Of a DNA stretch of 64,000 nucleotides, positions 57,505-64,000 are shown piece by piece. Positions within the stretch are counted from its first letter, which is position 1; every line of letters begins with the position of its first letter. The notes below the pieces were generated by a model, which ran no database searches, was not told the origin of the DNA, and worked only from the letters and a program-made list of their open reading frames with translations. Source of the stretch: Lepturacanthus savala (taxonomy: Eukaryota > Chordata > Actinopteri > Scombriformes > Trichiuridae); the NCBI GenBank assembly GCA_030544235.1, contig CM060466.1, forward strand, positions 17,231,092 to 17,295,091, read 5' to 3'. The position numbers and the translations under genes were made by a program.

Positions 57505-57730
57505 CAGACCTTTTTTCACAGCAGCCATATTGACATGGAATAGCAGGTAAACACAGGTGTTACCAATGATGCTAATTAAGGTTCTACTTACTGTAGCAGA
57601 GTCTTTCCAATGAGTCAACATGCACAATAGCAGCAACCTGACCCGGTTTGACTTGAATGGAACCTTAATTAGTATCATCGGTAACACCTTTGTTTACCTA
57701 CTAGTTCATGTCTGCTGTGAAAAAGGTGTA
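57505..57730. repeat. Long imperfect hairpin, arms about 75 bp
   Basis: The left arm (about 57507-57585) reads CCTTTTTTCACAGCAGCCAT, GCAGGTAAACACAGGTGTTA and GCTAATTAAGGTTC. The right arm (about 57656-57728) is its reverse complement with about 10 mismatches. The loop of about 70 bp contains CAATGAGTCAACATGCACAA. Fold-back MITE structure, no ORF. Confidence 0.7.
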
Positions 57731-58064
57731 TTGTCTCAGCTGTGTATCATCTGTTGCTGTACTCATGCTCACATGCTGACATCTAGTGGTGACACAATAC
57801 TATTCCTTCAAGTATTTGGGAAGAGAAGGCAGGACCACATGACAGCAGAAGCAGAAGTTGAGAAGCATTTTGCATATTAATTTGTTGAAGTTATTACAAA
57901 TTCATTCTAAACGTGACCCTTTAAATCAGATTGGCTTAGTGTAAATTAGGTTGCATTAACATTTCTGTCAGCTACTGACCTATTCACATTGTCACAAAGG
58001 TCTAGTTTATTCACAATTGCAGAGTTCATGGTGCAATTCGAATGTGAAATGCGTAAATGGGGAA

Positions 58065-58341
58065 GTGACAAACATGTGATGTGGTGTAACCCTAAGAGTT
58101 AAAAGATAGTTTAACTCTCTTAAAAAGGTTTTAAAAAATTTTAAAAACTCTTTTTCAGTTACACCATTTGACATTTTGTCAAATGTCAAATCACACAAAA
58201 TCATGATTTTTGCAAAAAAAAAAGTTATATAAATGGAGTTTTAAATAACAAGAAACCAACATGAACACACAATGTAAAACTATATTTTAAAACGTTTTGA
58301 CTTTCTTATCTTGCCAACCATTATTTGTCACTGACCCAAAT
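58065..58341. mobile_element. MITE family A, both ends present
   Basis: Starts AAGTGACAAACATGTGATG, ends TTATTTGTCACTGACCC. Shares GTGTAACCCTAAGAGTT, TCTTAAAAAGGTTTTAAAAA, ACACCATTTGACATTTTGTC and ACATGAACACACAATGTA with other copies. Confidence 0.7.
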
Positions 58342-58698
58342 GCAATACTGATTAATTAATGAGGAACAGAGAAGGTTGCAGGTACTGAAACTACTATCAC
58401 ATCTACATGTCTATGATACTGTGTGGAGATGATACAGGACATTTATAACACAAATACGTATCATTGACACTGCTATAAAGAATATATGCTTTACTTTTAT
58501 TAATCCTTAATGAGCCACATTTTAGTCCCTCTCAACAAAGCTACATTAATAGCTAAGTTATTAATGACATTTGTTATTATTCTGAACTATGTTTCCAATG
58601 TAAAGGCAGTTAAGAGACTGAATGTGCAGCTACTGTAACATGGAATGCATTTATTGAGAGAGAGAGAGAGAATGAAAGATTATATTCCTGGTAGTTAT

Positions 58699-58815
<117 letters not shown>

Positions 58816-58947
58816 CAAGTATATAATATGGGACCTTTTATATGTTGTCTAATGTCATCTCTGAAGAATTCTGTATTCTGTTTTTGGTGTCTAGAATTTC
58901 AGCAGCAGTTCAATATGAGATTAAAGGGGGATTTTCAGATACCTCAG

Positions 58948-58948
<1 letters not shown>

Positions 58949-59018
<70 letters not shown>
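58949..59018. repeat. (CA)n microsatellite
   Basis: About 70 bp of CA, 145 bp right of the previous CA array. Confidence 0.97.
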
Positions 59019-59021
<3 letters not shown>

Positions 59022-59049
59022 CACCTTACCTGCCTGTGCAGTTAAGTGA

Positions 59050-59947
59050 TTTTCTCTGTGAGGTTTGGGATCCTAGGATTAGTGTTTCATGTGCTTTTAC
59101 AAAATGATTTCAGCAGCAATAGCAGTTATACAGGGAGGATCCTATACATTCACAAATTTATTCTCAGTATGCACAGATTTAGGTGATTTGCCTAAATGAC
59201 CAAATTACAATGGGGCTAAATTCGGTTCAAAATCAATGTTAGCTATATGGACATCTAGAAAACATATTTTTTAAAACAAATTTGCATTTAAAAAATAATG
59301 CATTGAGCATTTATTTAAGCAGGTGTGTCCCAGTGAGGTGAAATCTCATTTATAAGCAAGACCTGATTATCAACTAATAATCCCATGTATTTGAACGTAG
59401 AAACCACCTCAATTTGTTGCTAATTTCTGGTAAGAATTTTCTTAAGACAATGTCAGTTTTAGTTTAGTTTTATTAGTATTTAGACCAAATTGCAATTGGC
59501 ACACAGAAGATAATCAAAAGCCTCAGCAGAAGTAGGTGCAGAGCAATAGACAGCAGTGTCACCAGCACTGTAGGACTGTTCTGTCCTTATATTGTAGTCT
59601 TTATGTACTTTTTTATTTTAATTTTGTTTAATTTTATCCATTAAATCTCCTGCAGCCTTTGATTATATGACTTCTGTATCAGTGATGTCTCTCTAATCTC
59701 AGTTTTTGAGTTCAGTCCAAGTCTCTGTCTGACTGCAGCACACAACTTAGAGCAAAGAGACGAACAGACAAAGCCCTGAAAGAGGGTCTGGTCCCTCGAC
59801 TCCGCTGGCCCCATTGTTCATAGTGGGGCTGTGATGTACTCACTGTTTTTAAAAAGGACCCTTTTCAGCTAGGCCGTAAGGCGATCCTGGGCCTTTCCTA
59901 GCCAGGGTGTGCCCTGGGCGTCTCTGGTTTACCTGCGGGACTACGAG

Positions 59948-59996
<49 letters not shown>

Positions 59997-62900
59997 GGGA
60001 CGGGCTGGTCCTCACTGGGCGAGGTGGTGGAGGGCAGAGGAGAGGAAAGCAGCTGGTCAGTGGAAGAGGGAGAGAGACCTGGAGAGACGAGGGGAGGGAT
60101 GGAGGGATGGATGTAAGGTGAGAACGCTGAGAAAGGACAAATAAACAAAGGTGGCGATGAGGGTCTGAGGTGAATTAATTGTATCAAGCTCATTCTCTCT
60201 TTGGCGTCAGTCTCCAGAGACAGCAGCACGGGGAACAGTAGACAGTGGATACACTATTGGACTACTATAGACCAGCTTAGAGAGACCTGCAGTGGTGTAA
60301 CACGTACATTTCATGGTTCCTCCCTGAAAATGTAGGTCTAATACACGTGTTATTGTGTTGAGCTTTATCCTTCTCTTTGTTGAGGAAAATGGCTTCAACA
60401 CAGAGCTTTACAAACAACACAGGACAATGAAGAGGACGAGCAGCGCAGCACGCCAAGTGATTTATAATACATGCATACAGAAAATAACGTATGATACTAA
60501 AGAACAACTAAGCAAGCGATGCATTAAACGTCCTAATTGCATTTTTTCAAGAGACTCTTGCTGCACAACAAAACATGTCACATCAAAGCTGTTACAGGTG
60601 CAGAAACCATTATATTGGACAGAAAAGCTTTCAGTTTTGTTTGCAGCCCTCAGAAAAAAAAGGTAGTAGGAAGCTACAGAGCTACAGAATAAACACACAC
60701 ATATGAGGGGCTGTCAGGGACATTATTCAGAATCAACCGTTCACACACATATAAAAAACACACACACACACGGTACATATGTGCAAATGGTCAATAGGTG
60801 CATGGATGTGATATTTTGTGATAGGGTGTTACATGGTGTAGGTGCATAGTGAGGCACTTCTCCCTGAGCAAGTCAGGCTGGTCGGTATTGAAAGCACCAG
60901 AGAAGTCAAAAATACGACTCTCACAGTACTTCCCTGTTTCTCTAAGAGTGAGAGGACCTTATGTGTCAGGAAGACGAGTAAGAGCTTCTCTATTGACTTT
61001 TTTTTTTTTGTATCAATTCAGTCACTCATTTTGAGACATGTGCAGGTTTTCCTCCAGAGCAGATACACAAGAGAAATACTGACCTTATAAAGCTGTGTAT
61101 ATTTATGTGTAGAAATCTGTGCACACACAAAACAGGAAATGGGTTCATGCATGTGTGATGCATACGTACAATGCCAGGCCCACAATTTACTATACACAGC
61201 TTCCTACAGCCCCAATTGACTAGTTTGCATATGAAGGGACAGTATTTCCTTTACTTAAGAATGGCAGAAGCGTTAAAGAAGCAACTGAAGACTAAAAGAG
61301 TTACAAATATTTACAAATCGGTTCAGTGATTCATATTAAACTCAAAAAGTAGGCTATCGATATAATAAGCAACTAAAAGTTAGTGATGAAGTTCAACTAT
61401 TTATTATAATACAACTGAGGATGAACCTTTTCTGCAACATCAACCTCAGGTAAAGATGCTATCCCTCAATCTAAATGTCAGATTTCATGAAAATTAATGA
61501 GTGCATTTATCATCCCGAGAAGATAAAACCATTTTCTCATCAGTATGTTAATTGGCCTAATTTGGAGCAGCCAATGAATTGATGATTTAATTACTCTCCA
61601 TAAGGCTAATCCATCCATCAGTGTTTGGCAAATGAGAACATTTCTGGGAAGAATGTACATAAAAGTCAACAGATGATGATCAAAGGTAGATACCTTTCAC
61701 CTATGAACCTCATGACTCTCCACTTTACATGTTTATTGCCTTTAGTTCATCATAAATAAAACCTACATCCTGCTCTGGGTTTGGATCCTGACAGAGTTTC
61801 CTCTCAAAATGAGATGGCTACTGTTAAAAAGAACAATTGATGCCTACTGCTTGCGGACATAAACCACATTTCCAGTAAACCTTCAATTAGGTTTATGAGT
61901 CATCTTTCAACTTTTGCAGTTTGCAGAACAGTTGTTCTTGAGGATATTACTGAAATATTAACTGATTGATTTCGGGGCATTTTTTTGTGGCTTAAAGGGA
62001 AGACGATACTTTAATGATCCGCTCAAAGAAAATACAGATGCCTGTACTTGTGTTTTGGACCGAAACCTTTTATTTGCAGAGTTAACATTTAAAAGCTCAT
62101 GCAGCAATTTTGCAATTCTGTTCAGTCTCTGAGAAGCTGAGTAACAGTAACCTTAAGAGCTGCAGAGGAAGGAAGGAGGAGTGGTTTACTGCGGTTTGCT
62201 GTTTCTGGCCCAGAGAACAGTCTCAGTGGGATGTGATAAAGTTGTTGGGCTTTGGTTCGTGATTGATTTTGTAAATTTTCATCAGCCCTTCATTTACAAT
62301 AGTAGCAGCAGTTTCCCGGTGTGTCAGAACTCCCCTTCAGGGCCTGTGAGATGATTAACAAGAGGAAAAGATTATTTCTCTTACAAAAGGTGTCTGTGTT
62401 TTATTGCATTTTCAGAGTTGTATCTCTTCAGGGCTCTTAAGGCTCTTAAAGCTGAAGTATAAATCTCTTCTGTTAAACAAAGCTCACCGGTGCATGCAAC
62501 CGTGATGAATTGTCACAAATTCTTTAAAAAGTTTTTTTTCACTGCATCATTTTAAGAAAACTTACCTTTACTTTTAGTATAAAAAGGAAATTCAAGACTA
62601 ACATTGACTGTATGAAGGCAAAAGACTTGTATCCTAATCAAAACAAGAACATGTTTATCAGGCTGTAATGCTCATTGCTGAACTGAAGTTAGGGTTCGTA
62701 TTAAAAGGCTGGAGGTGACTGGATGGCGGAAATTTAGACATTACTTGTGGTGCTGAGGAATCCCACTGTGGCCGACAGATGGAAAAATGAACTGTTGCTG
62801 GCACCTCATGAAAAGTTTGGGGACCGTCGAATTCATTTGGATTCGTTATTTTTGTAAATCATGAAAGTCGACCGCATTTCATAACAGTCTGTTTAGCAGA

Positions 62901-64000
62901 GATATCATATATGAATACATATTGAGCTTAACTTTTCACCCTTGAAATTGGAAACAGAACAAAACAATCAACTCAAGGTTCACTTATTTGCTTGGTCCGA
63001 AACGTTCTCGTGGTGATGGATCTGAGACACTGAAACTTTCCATTATTCTTTGCTGTTTTTATGTAAACATGAAGAAGCAGAAGCCCTAAAAGTGCTCAAA
63101 TAGTAGAGAGTCTGATCATGACTTTGTGACAAACGGGTGAACTCTCTCTGCTGACGAAGACCATGTAATATATAACTGAAAGATCCAGAAGAGGCAAAAG
63201 AGGACTTTCATTTGGTACTTCAACCACATCTCCCACAGCTTTTTAAAGGTCCCATATAGTATACAATGATATTTGATTGTCTTCTGATGTTATATTAATA
63301 CTGTTCCATGTTTTAATTCATTTATTTAGAAACTCTGCCATAAAACAGGCAGTCAGGACTTCCCTGAAGTTGTGATGTCACATCTTTAATGTCACTCCCT
63401 CCATTCACAGCCATTCAAACCAGTTTATCAGAGGAGAGGCTCATTAATATCACAGTTGTTTTCTACACCGTATACAGACAAAATAATGGAACTATGCACA
63501 CGATTCTGAAAACTTAAAGTTAATGTGCCAACAACATGGCATAGAACAACAATTCTATTGTTTCACTAAATCTCATTCTAAATCACATTTTTGCAAAACT
63601 CTAAGTGCATCATTTGGCAGACTTTTTCAGATGGAAACCACTAGATTACAATATGCAACAACTGGATCGGTCTCAGTCACTTTTCACCAAACTCAGCTAG
63701 AAAAACAATTCAACTACTGTATGTGTCAGAGCATAAACGAGGCCTCGGCTAACCTCAGGTGGCCTCGGGTGACCTCAGGTCACATCAACTGTGTTGGGGA
63801 CAAAAATGGAGCAGTATGGAGAACAAGAGCATGCAAAAGGATTATTATTATTTATAAAAGTTATTGGCTTTGATTTGTGGACTCATTTCATCATCACACC
63901 CCCAGAACACCATCTTTGTCTTTCCTCATCAGAACAATTTCTGTCACTTTGACCAGAACAGGGAACATTAGTGAATCTCAGAACTCAACAATGTTTGAGT
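59050..64000. other. Intergenic end of window; no gene supported
   Basis: No ORF here has a recognisable domain or joins to another exon by plausible splice signals. The segment at 63240-63470 (AAAGGTCCCATATAGTATAC, GTTGTGATGTCACATC, CACTCCCTCC, GAGGAGAGGCTCATTAA) resembles dispersed repeats at 15930-15990 and 45000-45110. A short GACCTCAGGT-type repetition is at 63740-63785. Distal regulatory DNA or UTR of a gene beyond the edge cannot be excluded. Confidence 0.5.
59949..59999. repeat. (TG)n joined to a G homopolymer
   Basis: About 30 bp of TG run directly into about 19 consecutive G. Intergenic, about 3.9 kb upstream of the TRIM start. Confidence 0.95.

Noticed and set aside
59849..60229. 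126-codon minus-strand Pro/Ser-rich frame
   Set aside because: Generated by the TG/G-tract and purine-rich neighbouring DNA; no family resemblance.

Overview
This is a vertebrate nuclear window, almost certainly from a teleost fish. Three intron-rich protein genes lie in AT-rich DNA packed with fish-type repeats: L2/CR1-like LINEs, a Penelope-like element, a V-SINE-type tRNA-derived SINE, Tc1/mariner, hAT and TTAA-flanked MITEs, and very long CA/TG microsatellites. All gene models were built by hand from splice sites, reading phase and remembered family alignments. No RNA evidence was available.

Layout. (1) 280-17090, plus strand: 14 coding exons of TRMT1, the tRNA guanine-26 N2-dimethyltransferase. 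Its 5' exons lie left of the window. (2) 17.1-21.3 kb: convergent intergenic space holding two decayed minus-strand LINE fragments and a MITE. (3) 21345-39181, minus strand: a complete 23-exon model of MAN2B1, lysosomal acid alpha-mannosidase, predicted at 990 aa. The catalytic residues are intact, and a perfect CLEAR/TFEB decamer lies about 50 bp upstream of the ATG. (4) 39.2-43.25 kb: repeats and AT-rich spacer. (5) 43253-56094, minus strand: a complete 7-exon, 561-aa TRIM E3 ubiquitin-ligase gene of the finTRIM/TRIM25-like type (RING, B-box, coiled coil, PRY-SPRY). (6) 56.1-64 kb: no supportable gene. It holds a MITE just upstream of the TRIM start, a hairpin, microsatellites and unannotated sequence.

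The three genes share no pathway: one acts in tRNA modification, one in lysosomal glycoprotein breakdown and one probably in ubiquitin signalling or innate immunity. TRMT1 and MAN2B1 converge tail to tail. MAN2B1 and the TRIM gene are co-oriented.

I did not find a new biological system. The points most worth checking are: the palindromic CLEAR pair at MAN2B1; a ~212-bp TG tract running directly into the 3' splice site of MAN2B1 exon 21, whose skipping would be in frame; the general placement of CA/TG repeats beside splice sites in all three genes; an unusual exon structure and degenerate second B-box in the TRIM gene; and a recurrent MITE family with about nine copies in 64 kb.
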